From contig CALUKH010000012.1 of NCBI GenBank assembly GCA_944321185.1, positions 1 to 47,010 on the forward strand: a DNA stretch of 47,010 nucleotides, in the 5' to 3' direction. The notes beneath the pieces are model-generated. The model was not told where the DNA came from. It ran no database searches and saw only the letters and a list, made by a program, of their open reading frames with translations. Position 1 is the stretch's first letter, and each line of letters starts with the position of its first letter. Source of the stretch: an uncultured Alistipes sp. (lineage in GTDB: Bacteria > Bacteroidota > Bacteroidia > Bacteroidales > Rikenellaceae). Shown piece by piece: positions 31,568 through 41,308 of the stretch. The position numbers were made by a program, and so were the translations under genes.

Positions 31568-32326
31568 ATGAGAAAGAAAATCGTAGCCGGCAACTGGAAG
31601 ATGAATACGCTTCCGGCCGAAGGAGTGGAACTGGCAAAGGGCGTCGTCGCAGGTCGCGGCGAGGTATGCTCGTGCGTGAACTTCATCGTCTGCCCGCCGT
31701 TCACCCACCTGTCGATGGTTGCCGAGGCCCTGAAGGGTTCGGACATCGAACTGGGTGCCCAGAACTGCGCCGCCGAGGCCAAGGGTGCCTATACGGGTGA
31801 AGTCGCAGCCTCGATGATCGCCGCCCTGGGTTGCAAATACGTGATCCTCGGCCACTCGGAGCGCCGCCAATACTACGGCGAGACCTCCGCAACGCTCAAC
31901 AAGAAGATGGAGCAGGCCTATGCCAACAACCTCACGCCGATCTACTGCGTGGGTGAGAACCTCGAGGAGCGCGAGGCCGGCAAACACTTCGACGTGGTGA
32001 AGGCCCAGATCGAGGAGGTAGTCTACAACCTCACCGAGGAGCAGTTCAAGAACCTTGTGATCGCCTACGAGCCCGTATGGGCCATCGGTACGGGCAAGAC
32101 CGCCACGGCTGACCAGGCTCAGGAGATTCACGCCTACATCCGCAAGGTACTGGCCGAGAAGTTCGGTGCCGCAGCCGCCGAGTGCCCGATTCTCTACGGA
32201 GGCTCGTGCAAGCCGGCAAACGCCGCCGAAATCTTCGCCAAGGAGGATGTCGACGGAGGTCTGATCGGTGGTGCCGCCCTGAAGGCAGCCGATTTCCTGG
32301 CCATCGGCAAAGGTTTCCAGAAATAG
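31568..32326 (+). CDS. tpiA: Triosephosphate isomerase
   Basis: This 252-residue TIM barrel has all catalytic residues: GNWKMN (Lys11), ILGHSERR (His96), [12 protein letters not shown] (Glu168, mobile loop), and the phosphate-binding [11 protein letters not shown] and [10 protein letters not shown]. It interconverts dihydroxyacetone phosphate and glyceraldehyde 3-phosphate in glycolysis. It is probably cotranscribed with lysS and ends in an unusual purine-rich 3' region. Confidence 0.97.
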   Translation: MRKKIVAGNWKMNTLPAEGVELAKGVVAGRGEVCSCVNFIVCPPFTHLSMVAEALKGSDIELGAQNCAAEAKGAYTGEVAASMIAALGCKYVILGHSERRQYYGETSATLNKKMEQAYANNLTPIYCVGENLEEREAGKHFDVVKAQIEEVVYNLTEEQFKNLVIAYEPVWAIGTGKTATADQAQEIHAYIRKVLAEKFGAAAAECPILYGGSCKPANAAEIFAKEDVDGGLIGGAALKAADFLAIGKGFQK

Positions 32327-32330
32327 TCCA

Positions 32331-32459
32331 TTACACCGGGGGGGGGTGAATGAAGGGAGAGAGAGACACTCGCACGAGAGAGAAACGAGGAGAGAGAAAA
32401 AAGAGAGGAGAGAGGAGAGAGGAAGAAAACTCCCGGAAGAAGAACCCCCGAAGGTGTAA
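32331..32459 (+). repeat. Long-range inverted repeat with purine-rich loop and G9 tract
   Basis: TTACACC plus nine G (32331-32346) can pair with CCCCC...GGTGTAA (32445-32459), enclosing about 100 nt made mostly of GA/GAA units (32347-32440). It starts 5 nt after the tpiA stop and precedes the terminator at 32474-32505, so it would form the 3' untranslated region of the lysS-tpiA transcript. Confidence 0.6.
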
Positions 32460-32473
32460 ACACTGTAGAGACG

Positions 32474-32505
32474 AAGCGTCCGATCGATGGATCGGACGCT
32501 TTTTT
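32474..32505 (+). terminator. Strong rho-independent terminator of lysS-tpiA
   Basis: AAGCGTCCGATC (32474-32485), loop GATG and GATCGGACGCTT (32490-32501) form a perfect 12-bp stem followed by TTTT. Confidence 0.9.
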
Positions 32506-32606
32506 AATGCGGACACATTGCGTCAGAAACCGTCCAAAAACACGGTGGCCCTATTCAAAATCGGATCCTCCAACCCGGAAACCGATACAGAAACAGAAAG
32601 TTTTGC

Positions 32607-32614
32607 TATCTTTG
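32607..32614 (+). promoter_or_regulatory. -7 element of the MaoC-like gene
   Basis: TATCTTTG at 32607-32614, 22 nt before the ATG; no good upstream TTTG is visible. Confidence 0.5.
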
Positions 32615-32636
32615 TAAAAACCGAAAACATTGCAAC

Positions 32637-33101
32637 ATGAGCCGACTGATTATCCACGATTTCGACGATTTTGCCCGCTATACGGGACAGGAACTGGGCG
32701 TTTCGGACTACCTGAAAATCACCCAGGAGCAGATTAATCTCTTTGCCGACGCCACGCTCGACCACCAGTGGATCCACGTGGATCCCGAACGCGCCCGGAC
32801 CGAAAGCCCCTACAAGAAGACCATTGCCCACGGATATCTGACCCTCTCGCTGCTGCCCTACCTGTGGGGACAGGTCGTGGAGGTGCAGAACGTGAAGATG
32901 CTGGTCAACTACGGCATCGAGAAACTGCGCTTCAACCAGGCGGTGACGGTCGACAGCGAGATCCGGCTGCGGGCCACGCTGCTCTCGATCACCAATCTGC
33001 GCGGCATTGCCAAGGCCGAGATCAAGGTCTCGCTCGAAATCCGCGACTGCCCGAAGACGGCCATGGATGCCACGGTCGTCTTCCTCTACCACTTCAAATA
33101 G
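32637..33101 (+). CDS. MaoC-like hydratase/dehydratase
   Basis: This 154-residue hotdog-fold protein has ITQEQINLFADATLDHQWIH and VDPERARTESPYKKTIAHGY, the R-hydratase/MaoC motif (Asp and His in A-D-A-T-x-D-x-Q-W-I-H). It then has LTLSLLPYLWGQVVEVQNVK and RFNQAVTVDSEIRLRATL. Such enzymes hydrate enoyl-CoA or enoyl-ACP; the substrate is not clear here. It is monocistronic, followed by a strong terminator. Confidence 0.88.
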   Translation: MSRLIIHDFDDFARYTGQELGVSDYLKITQEQINLFADATLDHQWIHVDPERARTESPYKKTIAHGYLTLSLLPYLWGQVVEVQNVKMLVNYGIEKLRFNQAVTVDSEIRLRATLLSITNLRGIAKAEIKVSLEIRDCPKTAMDATVVFLYHFK

Positions 33102-33138
33102 ACAGGCAGGACAGCCCGTCCCCCCCCGGCATACAAAA

Positions 33139-33178
33139 ACTCCGGATGCTCCCGAAAGGGCTTGCATCCGGAGTTTTT
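33139..33178 (+). terminator. Terminator of the MaoC-like gene
   Basis: ACTCCGGATGC (33139-33149) pairs with GCATCCGGAGT (33164-33174), followed by TTTT. An eight-C run (33120-33127) precedes it. Confidence 0.88.
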
Positions 33179-33259
33179 CATCCGCCCGAGAAGCGCATAT
33201 TTACCGGCAGTCGTGCGCACGGCACCATTCATGCGATTCTCCGGGCCTCAAAACGAGGA

Positions 33260-33703
33260 TCAGTCGTCGATCTCGATCACCTGGAAATTCTTGTCGAACT
33301 TGATTTCGAGACCGTTCATGAGTTCGATCTCCCAGGTGTAGGCATTGCGCTCGATCTTGCGGATCGGCTGATTGGCATACGGGCTCTTGGCCACGTAATC
33401 GGCAATCTGCTTCGGAACGATCGTAGCGGGGACAGCGTCGTACTTACGCTCGACGGACGACCATTCGCCATTGGAGCGGAAATCCACCTCCGTGCGATCG
33501 GTGTAGGTCACTTCATACTCCGAACCGATGATCTTGGGATCCTCGACGGCAAAGGCCAGCGTCAGATTGGAGAAGTGGCTCTTGAGGAAATTCTGCGCCA
33601 CGGCGGGGAGCTTGTCGAGCGAGATGGGGCGGTCGTTGTTATCGGCCTGCGAAACGGAGATACCTGCGAAGAGAAGGGCGGCTGCCAAAAAGAACTTTTT
33701 CAT
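33260..33703 (-). CDS. Periplasmic PepSY-like (DUF2874) protein
   Basis: The start at 33703 (MKKFFLAAALLFAGISVSQA) gives a signal peptide cleaved after SQA; the longer open frame upstream is noncoding. The 147-residue product has two tandem beta-lactamase-inhibitor-like units: LPAVAQNFLKSHFSNLTLAF and EYEVTYTDRTEVDFRSNGEW, then VPKQIADYVAKSPYANQPIR and WEIELMNGLEIKFDKNFQVI. Proteins of this kind are secreted and often linked to protease inhibition or envelope sensing; the role here is unknown. It is monocistronic. Confidence 0.85.
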   Translation of the reverse strand: MKKFFLAAALLFAGISVSQADNNDRPISLDKLPAVAQNFLKSHFSNLTLAFAVEDPKIIGSEYEVTYTDRTEVDFRSNGEWSSVERKYDAVPATIVPKQIADYVAKSPYANQPIRKIERNAYTWEIELMNGLEIKFDKNFQVIEIDD

Positions 33704-34087
33704 GGTTTTAAAAGGTTTTAAATTGAACATTCGTTTTTGATTACGATACAAAGGTCCGCAACAATTCTGAACGGAATCTAAAATTGCATGCACCAACCCG
33801 ATTTTTTGCAAAAAATTCGCCACTCGACGGTCTATACCGGCAAAAAAGGAGTTCAAGCGATCTCGATCGGCCCGGCATCAGAGCCCCACATCCCCTGATC
33901 CGACGCCGCTCTCCCAGCCCCATTCCAGTACATCTCCACCGCCACGCCAAGCCCCTCCACACAAAAAATCTCCGAAGAAGGATGCCGCAGCATCCATCTT
34001 CGGAGATTTCGATCCGCAATCGGGAAAGAAACCGGCCGGGAGCCTCGACTCCACGCTTCCTGTCTCCCCCCCCCGCTCGGCGGGAAA
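33704..34087. other. Intergenic region downstream of the ribosomal cluster
   Basis: It holds the promoter region of the PepSY-like gene (only a poor GACCTTTG-like -7, minus strand near 33757), the ribosomal cluster terminator (33963-34007) and a nine-C tract (34066-34074). Nothing else is recognised. Confidence 0.6.
33963..34007 (-). terminator. Terminator of the ribosomal protein cluster
   Basis: On the minus strand ATCTCCGAAG...GGATGC, loop, GCATCC...CTTCGGAGAT forms an 18-bp stem with one mismatch (33968-34007), followed by TTTTTT, 80 nt beyond the rplQ stop. Confidence 0.92.
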
Positions 34088-34666
34088 TTACATTTTCTTG
34101 CCCACGTTGGTCTTCTTGGCAACCTTCGGAGCAGCCGTCTTGGCAGCCGTAGCCTTCGGAGCCTTGGGAGCAGCCTTCTTGGCCTCGCCCTCGACAACCG
34201 TAGCATCCTCGACAGCGTCGGTCTTCTTGGCAGCGCTCTTGCGCGAACGACGCGTCTTGGGCTTGGCCTCCGTAGCGGCAGCCGGCGTGATGCCCAGCGT
34301 GTAAGCCTCGTTGAAGTCCACGAACTCGATGATGCACATTTCGGCGGCATCACCCAGACGGAAGCCCGTCTTCAGGATTCGCGTGTAACCGCCCGGACGC
34401 TCGGCGACCTTCGGAGCGATCGTACGGAAGAGTTCCGTCACGGCCTCCTTCTGCTTCAGGTACGAGAAAACGATACGGCGCGAGTGGGTCGTGTCCTCTT
34501 TCGACTTGGTAACCAGAGGCTCTACGAACATCCGTACGGCCTTGGCCTTGGCAACGGTGGTTTCGATGCGCTTGTGCAGAATCAGCGACGATGCCATGTT
34601 CGACAGCAGGGCCTTGCGGTGACCTGCCTGGCGGCCGAGGTGGTTGTAATTCTTATTGTGTCTCAT
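34088..34666 (-). CDS. rplQ: 50S ribosomal protein L17 with Ala/Lys-rich tail
   Basis: The 192-residue protein starts [20 protein letters not shown], typical L17, and the core runs to about residue 130. A Lys/Ala/Thr-rich tail of about 60 residues follows ([12 protein letters not shown], then [14 protein letters not shown]), longer than in E. coli L17 (127 residues) and common in Bacteroidota. It lies near the peptide tunnel exit. It is the last gene of the cluster, 4 nt after rpoA. Confidence 0.96.
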   Translation of the reverse strand: MRHNKNYNHLGRQAGHRKALLSNMASSLILHKRIETTVAKAKAVRMFVEPLVTKSKEDTTHSRRIVFSYLKQKEAVTELFRTIAPKVAERPGGYTRILKTGFRLGDAAEMCIIEFVDFNEAYTLGITPAAATEAKPKTRRSRKSAAKKTDAVEDATVVEGEAKKAAPKAPKATAAKTAAPKVAKKTNVGKKM

Positions 34667-34670
34667 TTAA

Positions 34671-35663
34671 TTAATCTTTGTCAAGTTTGTAGATTGATAC
34701 GTCCATTCCGAACTTCAGGTTCAGCGAGGCCAGCAGCTCGTCAAGCTCCGTGAGCGACTTCTTGCCGAAGTTGCGGAACTTCAACAGGTCGTTGCGGTTG
34801 AGCTTCACCAGATCCCCCACGGTATCGACATCGGCGGCCTTCAGGCAGTTCAGGGCGCGGACCGAGAGGTCCTGATCCGAGAGCTTGGTCTTCAGCAGCT
34901 GACGCATGTGGAGAACATCCTCGTCGAACTCTTCCGTACCGTTCGTGTCTTCCATGTTGACGGTGATCTTCTCGTCGGAGAAGAGCATGAAGTGCTGGAT
35001 GAGGATCTTGGCGGCCTCTTTGAGAGCCTCTTTGGGGTGAATCGACCCGTCGGTAGTAATTTCCAAATTCAGCTTCTCGTAGTCGGTCTTCTGCTCGACG
35101 CGGTAGTTCTCGATCGAGTACTTCACGTTCTTGATGGGCGTGAAGATCGAGTCGATCGGGAGGGTTCCGAACTCACAGTCGGCGGGCGTGTTCTCCTCGG
35201 CGGGAACATAGCCACGGCCCTTGCCGATCGTGAGCGTCATCTGCATCTTCGTTCCCGGGGCCAGGTGGCAGATCACCAGGTCGGGATTGAGGACCTTGAA
35301 GAACGACAGGTAATTCGAGATATATCCGGCAGTCAGCTCCGTCACACCCGCAACGTTAATGGACACTTTTTCGGCATCCTGATTATCGACTGTGCGGATA
35401 AAACGAACCTGCTTGAGATTGAGGATGATGTTCAACATATCCTCCATCACACCGGGGATAGCGGCAAACTCGTGATCGACACCGGCTACCTTGACAGTCG
35501 TGATCGCGTAGCCCTCGAGCGAGGAGAGCAGGATACGACGCAAAGCGTTACCGACAGTCATCCCGAATCCGGGCTCCAGCGGTCGGAATTCGAACTTTCC
35601 GAACGACGAAGTGGACTCGAGCATAATAACCTTCTCAGGTTTCTGGAATGCTAATATTGCCAT
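34671..35663 (-). CDS. rpoA: DNA-directed RNA polymerase alpha subunit
   Basis: The 330-residue protein has the alpha N-terminal dimerisation domain ([34 protein letters not shown]) and a helix-hairpin C-terminal domain ([36 protein letters not shown]) that contacts UP elements and regulators. It assembles core polymerase. It lies between rpsD and rplQ, its usual place. Confidence 0.98.
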   Translation of the reverse strand: MAILAFQKPEKVIMLESTSSFGKFEFRPLEPGFGMTVGNALRRILLSSLEGYAITTVKVAGVDHEFAAIPGVMEDMLNIILNLKQVRFIRTVDNQDAEKVSINVAGVTELTAGYISNYLSFFKVLNPDLVICHLAPGTKMQMTLTIGKGRGYVPAEENTPADCEFGTLPIDSIFTPIKNVKYSIENYRVEQKTDYEKLNLEITTDGSIHPKEALKEAAKILIQHFMLFSDEKITVNMEDTNGTEEFDEDVLHMRQLLKTKLSDQDLSVRALNCLKAADVDTVGDLVKLNRNDLLKFRNFGKKSLTELDELLASLNLKFGMDVSIYKLDKD

Positions 35664-35686
35664 AATTGCGTGAATTTGTTTGATTA

Positions 35687-36295
35687 CTACTTCGAGTACA
35701 ACTCGACGATAAGCTGCTCCTTGATGTTTTCGGGGATCTCCTCACGCTCGGGTTTCTGGAGGAACTTGCCGCTCATCGTGGCGTTGTCCCACTCCAGCCA
35801 GGCGTAGCGGCTCTTCGACGAGCCGGCCAGGGAGGCCGTAATCACTTCGAGGCTCTTCGACTTCTCGCGAACCGACACGATGTCACCCGCACGCAGCGAG
35901 TAGGACGGAATGTTGACCACATTGCCGTTGACGCAGATGTGACGGTGCGAGACGAGCTGACGGGCAGCGGCACGCGTCGGGGCGATACCCAAGCGGTAAA
36001 CCACGTTGTCCAGACGGCACTCGAGCAGTTTCAGCAGGTTTTCACCCGTGATACCGCCCATGCGGGCAGCCTGCTCGTACGTACGCGAGAACTGCTTCTC
36101 CAGAAGTCCGTAGGTGAACTTGGCCTTCTGCTTCTCGCTCAGCTGCGTGCCGTACTCCGATACTTTCTTGCGCTTGCGCGCCAGACCGTGCTGTCCAGGG
36201 GGTACATTGCGCTTTTCGAGCACCTTGTCCGCACCATAGATAGCTTCGCCGAAACGACGGGCGATTTTCGATTTAGGTCCTATGTATTTTCCCAT
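35687..36295 (-). CDS. rpsD: 30S ribosomal protein S4
   Basis: The 202-residue protein starts [20 protein letters not shown] and contains the S4 RNA-binding domain ([38 protein letters not shown]). It lacks the N-terminal zinc-binding cysteine cluster, as other C-minus S4 proteins do. S4 nucleates assembly of the 30S body and can act as a translational repressor of the alpha operon. Confidence 0.97.
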   Translation of the reverse strand: MGKYIGPKSKIARRFGEAIYGADKVLEKRNVPPGQHGLARKRKKVSEYGTQLSEKQKAKFTYGLLEKQFSRTYEQAARMGGITGENLLKLLECRLDNVVYRLGIAPTRAAARQLVSHRHICVNGNVVNIPSYSLRAGDIVSVREKSKSLEVITASLAGSSKSRYAWLEWDNATMSGKFLQKPEREEIPENIKEQLIVELYSK

Positions 36296-36344
36296 TGTTG
36301 TGACAATTTAATAAATCGTGAAAAAATTTCTCCGCAAGCGGGCG

Positions 36345-36734
36345 TTATACACGACGACGGTTGGGAGCGCGGCATCCGTTGTGCGGCAGCGGCGTGACGT
36401 CGATGATCTCCATCACCTCGATACCGGCACCGTGGATGGTACGTACGGCCGACTCGCGACCGGCACCCGGACCCTTGACATAGACCTTGACCTTGCGCAG
36501 ACCCATGTCGTAAGCGACCTTGGCGCAATCGGCGGCCGACGTCTGGGCGGCATACGGAGTATTCTTCTTCGAACCACGGAATCCCATCTTACCGGCCGAC
36601 GACCAGCTGATGACATCGCCCACCTCGTTGGTGATGGTGATGATTACGTTGTTGAAAGTGGAGTGAACATAGGCATTGCCCACGGCGCCCACCTTGACAA
36701 CCTTCTTCTTGACTGTTCCAGTTTTCTTTGCCAT
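36345..36734 (-). CDS. rpsK: 30S ribosomal protein S11
   Basis: The 129-residue protein has the S11 core [40 protein letters not shown] and the C-terminal [18 protein letters not shown]. It sits in the 30S platform near the mRNA exit. It is 13 nt downstream of rpsM. Confidence 0.97.
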   Translation of the reverse strand: MAKKTGTVKKKVVKVGAVGNAYVHSTFNNVIITITNEVGDVISWSSAGKMGFRGSKKNTPYAAQTSAADCAKVAYDMGLRKVKVYVKGPGAGRESAVRTIHGAGIEVMEIIDVTPLPHNGCRAPNRRRV

Positions 36735-36747
36735 AATTCCTTAAAGA

Positions 36748-37128
36748 TTACTTCGTTGCCTTTTTCTTGTTTGCGACGGTCTTCTTGCGGCCCTTGCGGG
36801 TACGCGCGTTGTTCTTGGTCGACTGACCGCGGACCGGAAGGCCCAGACGGTGACGGATACCGCGGTAGCAGCCGATATCCATCAGGCGTTTGATGTTCAA
36901 CTGAACCATCGAGCGGCATTCGCCCTCGACCTTCAGACCCATTTCAGCGATCTGCGAACGGATGGCGCCGACCTGGTCGTCGGTCCAATCCTGTACTTTG
37001 ACGTCGTAGCTGATGCCTGCGGCGTCGAGAATCTTGCGAGCCGTCGAACGACCGATACCGTAAATATAGGTCAGGCCGATCTCGCCTCTTTTGTTTTTCG
37101 GTAAATCTACACCGACAATACGTGCCAT
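36748..37128 (-). CDS. rpsM: 30S ribosomal protein S13
   Basis: The 126-residue protein starts [20 protein letters not shown] and ends with the P-site tRNA-contacting tail [20 protein letters not shown]. It forms bridges with the large subunit in the 30S head. Confidence 0.97.
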   Translation of the reverse strand: MARIVGVDLPKNKRGEIGLTYIYGIGRSTARKILDAAGISYDVKVQDWTDDQVGAIRSQIAEMGLKVEGECRSMVQLNIKRLMDIGCYRGIRHRLGLPVRGQSTKNNARTRKGRKKTVANKKKATK

Positions 37129-37159
37129 ATTGAAATTTTGTCTTTTTTAACTGATTAAA

Positions 37160-37276
37160 CTAACCCTGGCGCATTTTGAACTTGGGATTCTTCTTGCAAA
37201 TGACGTACAGTTTTCCCTTACGCTTCACAATCTTGCAATCCTCGCTTCTCTTCTTGATGGATGCTTTGACTTTCAT
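37160..37276 (-). CDS. rpmJ: 50S ribosomal protein L36
   Basis: A 38-codon gene read from ATG 37276-37274 to TAG at 37162-37160: [20 protein letters not shown], then [18 protein letters not shown]. The zinc-ligand pattern is C-minus type (two Cys only, no CxxC). It lies between infA and rpsM as expected. Confidence 0.96.
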   Translation of the reverse strand: MKVKASIKKRSEDCKIVKRKGKLYVICKKNPKFKMRQG

Positions 37277-37292
37277 TTTTCGAGCGTTCTAA

Positions 37293-37511
37293 TTATTTGT
37301 ACCGGAAGGAGATCCGTCCTTTCGTAAGGTCGTAGGGCGTCATCTCCACTTTGACTTTATCCCCGGGCAGGATCTTGATGTAGTGCATGCGCATCTTGCC
37401 GGAGATATGAGCGGTAAGCACGTGACCGTTGTCCAGTTCGACGCGGAACATTGCGTTCGACAGGGCTTCGATAATCGTGCCGTCGCGTTCGATAGCAGCT
37501 TGTTTTGCCAT
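37293..37511 (-). CDS. infA: Translation initiation factor IF-1
   Basis: The 72-residue OB-fold protein ([20 protein letters not shown], then [20 protein letters not shown]) occupies the A site of the 30S subunit during initiation. It is placed between map and rpmJ, as in many bacteria. Confidence 0.97.
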   Translation of the reverse strand: MAKQAAIERDGTIIEALSNAMFRVELDNGHVLTAHISGKMRMHYIKILPGDKVKVEMTPYDLTKGRISFRYK

Positions 37512-37517
37512 AGAGTT

Positions 37518-38294
37518 TCAGTTGTTAATTGCCTGTTCGATGATACTGAAGTCCGTCAGGACATCGGGTCCCGACTTGCGGATCGCAACGGCGAACTCGT
37601 AGTGAGCCGCCGGTTTGCGGTCGCGCGTACGGACCGTCCAGCCATCCCGTTCAAAGACCACCGCTTTGGTTCCCATGGTAATCATGGGTTCGATGCAGAT
37701 GACCATGCCCTCGCGGAGCAGGGGGCCTCTGCCGCGTGCGCCGTAATTGGGGACTCCGGGGTCTTCGTGCATCTTGCGACCCAAACCGTGACCCTCCAAT
37801 TCGCGCACCACTCCGTAGCCGAAGCTTTCGGAGTACTCCTGCACGGCCGCCGACACATCGCCTACGCGATTACCGGCCTTGGCCTGTGCCGTACCTTTAT
37901 AAAGAGCCTCTTTGGTGACCTGCATGAGCTGTCGTACATCCTCCGACACCTCGCCGACGGCGAACGTATACGCCGAATCACCAACAAACCCCTTCATAAA
38001 CGTACCACAATCGACCGAAACGATGTCGCCCTCCTTGAGGACGCATTTCGAGGATGGGATACCGTGGACAACCTGCTCGTTGACCGAGATGCACAACGAG
38101 GCGGGATATCCTTCGTACCCGAGGAAAGCGGGAACTGCGCCGTGGGCCCGGATGAACTCCTCGGCAATCCGGTCCAGCTCCAGGGTCGTGACCCCCGGAC
38201 GGATGTGGCGCCCCACTTCCGCCAGGGTCTTCGACACCAGAATATTGTTTTCGCGGAGCAATTCGATCTCCTCGTCTGTTTTCAAATGAATCAT
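37518..38294 (-). CDS. map: Methionine aminopeptidase type I
   Basis: The 258-residue pita-bread fold enzyme has all five metal ligands: Asp95 and Asp106 (SVDCGTFMKGFVGDSAYTF), His169 (LEGHGLG), Glu202 (ICIEPMI) and Glu233 (HYEFAV). It removes the initiator methionine from nascent proteins. It lies 6 nt upstream of infA. Confidence 0.97.
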   Translation of the reverse strand: MIHLKTDEEIELLRENNILVSKTLAEVGRHIRPGVTTLELDRIAEEFIRAHGAVPAFLGYEGYPASLCISVNEQVVHGIPSSKCVLKEGDIVSVDCGTFMKGFVGDSAYTFAVGEVSEDVRQLMQVTKEALYKGTAQAKAGNRVGDVSAAVQEYSESFGYGVVRELEGHGLGRKMHEDPGVPNYGARGRGPLLREGMVICIEPMITMGTKAVVFERDGWTVRTRDRKPAAHYEFAVAIRKSGPDVLTDFSIIEQAINN

Positions 38295-38329
38295 TGAAGT
38301 ACTATGCTAAAAACTCTTCGGAAAAACTC

Positions 38330-39706
38330 CTAATGACGACCTTGGATACGTCCGGTCTTCATCAGACCATCGTAATGGCGCATCAGCAGGTAGCTCTCGA
38401 TCTGTTTGAGAGTGTCGAGCACCACGCCGACCATGATCAGCAGCGACGTACCGCCGTAGAAGTAGGCGAACGACTGCTGGATACCGAGGAACTTCATGGC
38501 CAGGGCGGGCAGGATTGCCACGATAGCCAGGAAGAACGACCCGGGGAGCGTGATACGCGTCATGATGGTATCGATGTAGTTGACGGTCTGCTTGCCGGGT
38601 TTCACGCCCGGGATGAAGCCGCCGTTGCGTTTCATGTCATCGGCCATCATTTGAGGGTTGATGATGATCGCCGTATAGAAATAGGTGAAGGCGATCACCA
38701 GCACTGCCAGCGTAAAGTTGTACCAGAAACCGGTCATCGAGCTGAAGGCAGCAGCGAAGGCCGTTCCGGAGAACAGCGCGGGGATGAACATCAGCGCCTG
38801 GGCAAAGATGATCGGCATCACGTTGGCCGCATTCATCTTCAGGGGGATGTACTGACGCACTCCGCCGTACTGTTTGTTACCGACGATACGTTTGGCATAC
38901 TGCACAGGCACCTTGCGGACGGCCTGTACCAGGGCAATGGTTGCCATGAAGACAAGGAAGAGCAGGATCAGCTCGAGAATCAGCATGATGGCGCTGCCCG
39001 TAGCGGTCTGGAACCGGGCGTTGACCTCGGCCAGAAGGGCGTGCGGGAGACGGGCCACGATACCGATCATGATGATGAGCGAGATACCGTTGCCGATACC
39101 CTTGTCGGTGATCTTCTCGCCGAGCCACATGATGAACATCGTGCCGGCGATCAGGATCGTTGTCGCATAGGCAACAAAGCCGAACGAGTTGCCGTAGACG
39201 AACGCACCGGGAACCTGGTGATACAGGTTGGCGATGTAGGCCGGGCCCTGGATGATCAGTACAATGATCGTCAGGAAACGCGTCCACTGGTTCATCTTGC
39301 GGCGGCCGCTCTCACCCTCCTTCTGCATCTTCTGGAAATACGGAATCATCATACCCATCAGCTGGATGATGATCGAGGCGGTGATGTACGGCATGACTCC
39401 GAGTGCAAAGATCGCCGCGTTGCCGAATGCACCGCCGGAGAATACGTTCAACAGACCCAGAAGTCCGTTGCCTTCCAGCTGGCTGGCATAGGCCGATCCC
39501 TCGCCCAGGGCGTTGGGGTTGATACCCGGAATCACAACGAAACTACCCAAGCGGTATACAAGAAGAAGGCCGATCGTATAGAGTACGCGTTTGCGGAGTT
39601 CCTCGATCTTGTAGATGTTCTTGAGTGTTTCTACCAATTTCTTGTTGGTCGCCAATAGAGCGATGACCACTATAAAGACGATACCAACAACGAGATACTG
39701 ATTCAT
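38330..39706 (-). CDS. secY: Protein translocase subunit SecY
   Basis: The 458-residue channel protein has ten membrane helices, an N-terminal LKNIYKIEELRKRVLYTIGL, the plug-region-like VVIPGINPN, and the conserved cytosolic loop RRKMNQWTRFLTIIVLIIQG. It forms the core of the Sec translocon. It lies between rplO and map. Confidence 0.97.
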   Translation of the reverse strand: MNQYLVVGIVFIVVIALLATNKKLVETLKNIYKIEELRKRVLYTIGLLLVYRLGSFVVIPGINPNALGEGSAYASQLEGNGLLGLLNVFSGGAFGNAAIFALGVMPYITASIIIQLMGMMIPYFQKMQKEGESGRRKMNQWTRFLTIIVLIIQGPAYIANLYHQVPGAFVYGNSFGFVAYATTILIAGTMFIMWLGEKITDKGIGNGISLIIMIGIVARLPHALLAEVNARFQTATGSAIMLILELILLFLVFMATIALVQAVRKVPVQYAKRIVGNKQYGGVRQYIPLKMNAANVMPIIFAQALMFIPALFSGTAFAAAFSSMTGFWYNFTLAVLVIAFTYFYTAIIINPQMMADDMKRNGGFIPGVKPGKQTVNYIDTIMTRITLPGSFFLAIVAILPALAMKFLGIQQSFAYFYGGTSLLIMVGVVLDTLKQIESYLLMRHYDGLMKTGRIQGRH

Positions 39707-39727
39707 AGTTATCGGGTTCTAAGGTTC

Positions 39728-40174
39728 TTACAGTTTTTCCACGCTGCCGCCGGCTGCCGTGATGGCTGCCTCGGCGCTCTTCGAGAAAGCGTGAGCCTTG
39801 ACGGCCAGGGCTTTCGTGAGGGCGCCGTTTCCGAGGATCTTCACCTTGTCGTTCGACGAGATGAAACCTGCGGCGATCAGCGTATCGACCGTAATCTCCG
39901 AGAGCTGCTTCTTGGCAGCCAGGTCGTCCAGGGCGCTGAGGTTGATGGCCTTGAACTCGACGCGCTTGAGGTTCGTGAAGCCGAACTTCGGCAGACGGCG
40001 CTGGAGAGGCATCTGACCGCCCTCGAAGCCGAGCTTACGCGAGTAGCCCGAACGCGACTGTGCGCCCTTGTGACCACGGGTTGCGGTTCCACCGTGTCCC
40101 GATCCGGCACCGCGACCGATACGTTTGTCGTGATGCGTTGAACCCTTTGCAGGTTTGAGATTATTGAGTTCCAT
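39728..40174 (-). CDS. rplO: 50S ribosomal protein L15
   Basis: The 148-residue protein has the Gly/Arg-rich N-terminal tail (RIGRGAGSGHGGTATRGHKG, AQSRSGYSRKLGFEGGQMPL) and a C-terminal globular domain. It binds 23S rRNA and takes part in late 50S assembly. Confidence 0.97.
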   Translation of the reverse strand: MELNNLKPAKGSTHHDKRIGRGAGSGHGGTATRGHKGAQSRSGYSRKLGFEGGQMPLQRRLPKFGFTNLKRVEFKAINLSALDDLAAKKQLSEITVDTLIAAGFISSNDKVKILGNGALTKALAVKAHAFSKSAEAAITAAGGSVEKL

Positions 40175-40204
40175 GTTGCTTGTTAATCGTTAGCAGTGTT
40201 AAAC

Positions 40205-40390
40205 TTATTGCGCTACAACCTCGACCTTGACGAGGTGTTTCACGCGCTCGATCATACCCTTGATAATGGCCGAGTCGTCGTGTTCGACGCTGGCATTGAT
40301 CCGTTTCAGACCCAGGGCGTCGAGGTTTTTGCACTGACGCTCGGTTGCACCGATCCGGCTTTTGATCTGGGTGATTTTCAATCTTGCCAT
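40205..40390 (-). CDS. rpmD: 50S ribosomal protein L30
   Basis: The 61-residue protein (MARLKITQIKSRIGATERQC, then LDALGLKRINASVEHDDS) matches bacterial L30. It lies between rpsE and rplO. Confidence 0.96.
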   Translation of the reverse strand: MARLKITQIKSRIGATERQCKNLDALGLKRINASVEHDDSAIIKGMIERVKHLVKVEVVAQ

Positions 40391-40404
40391 TTCTTAATTT
40401 GGAA

Positions 40405-40923
40405 TTAACCGTTAAACACCTGGTCCATCGAGATACCGCGCAGGCGGGCGATGCTGGCTGCGTCGCGCAGTTCGCACAGGGCGCCGATGGTTGCCTTGAC
40501 GAGGTTGTGCGGGTTCGACGAGCCCTTGCTCTTGGCCAGCACGTTCTTCACGCCCACCGACTCCAGTACGGCACGCATGGCACCGCCGGCGATGATACCC
40601 GTACCGGGGGCAGCCGGGCGGATCATCACGAGCGATCCGTCATAGCGGAACTCCTGCTTGTGAGGGATCGTACCGTTGATAACGGGGATCTTGATCAGAT
40701 TTTTCTTGGCATCTTCCACGCCTTTGGCGATGGCAGCCTGCACTTCGGAGGCCTTGCCCAGGCCGTAACCCACGACGCCGTCCTCGTTGCCCACGACCAC
40801 GATGGCCGAGAAGCTGAAGGTACGACCGCCCTTGGTCACCTTCGTAACACGCTGAATGCTTACGAGCCGGTCCTTGAGTTCGAGATCGCTCGTGCGAACT
40901 TTCTTTATGTTGGTATTTGCCAT
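40405..40923 (-). CDS. rpsE: 30S ribosomal protein S5
   Basis: The 172-residue protein has the S5 RNA-binding fold ([40 protein letters not shown]) and the C-terminal [20 protein letters not shown]. It sits near the mRNA entry and affects decoding accuracy. Confidence 0.97.
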   Translation of the reverse strand: MANTNIKKVRTSDLELKDRLVSIQRVTKVTKGGRTFSFSAIVVVGNEDGVVGYGLGKASEVQAAIAKGVEDAKKNLIKIPVINGTIPHKQEFRYDGSLVMIRPAAPGTGIIAGGAMRAVLESVGVKNVLAKSKGSSNPHNLVKATIGALCELRDAASIARLRGISMDQVFNG

Positions 40924-40929
40924 GATCGA

Positions 40930-41292
40930 TTAGAATTTAAGACCGGCTTCGCGAGCAGCTTCGGCCAACTGTTTTACTCTTCCGTGATAGAGGTATCCGT
41001 TTCGGTCGAAAGCCACGGCCGAGATTCCCTTTGCGGTGGCGCGTTCAGCGGCGAGTTTGCCGACCAGAGCGGCGATTTCGCATTTGGTCTTGCCGGCAGC
41101 TGCTTCGGCGACCTCCTTGTCGAGCGACGAGGCCGTAGCCAGCGTTACGCCTGCCTGGTCATCGATGAACTGCACGTAGATCTGCTTGTTGCTGCGGAAA
41201 ACGGTCATACGGGGCTGTTCGGGCGTTCCGCTGACGATTTTGCGGATACGCATCTTGATCCGCGCTCTTCTTTCTATCTTGTTCAGTGACAT
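40930..41292 (-). CDS. rplR: 50S ribosomal protein L18
   Basis: The 120-residue protein ends with [20 protein letters not shown] and AAREAGLKF, the L18 C-terminal signature. It binds 5S rRNA with L5. Confidence 0.97.
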   Translation of the reverse strand: MSLNKIERRARIKMRIRKIVSGTPEQPRMTVFRSNKQIYVQFIDDQAGVTLATASSLDKEVAEAAAGKTKCEIAALVGKLAAERATAKGISAVAFDRNGYLYHGRVKQLAEAAREAGLKF

Positions 41293-41308
41293 AATTTCTG
41301 ACTATTTA

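Noticed and set aside
38294-39658. A 454-codon plus-strand frame opposite secY
   Set aside because: It is rich in His, Asp and Gln, as expected from antisense of membrane-helix codons; secY is unambiguous.
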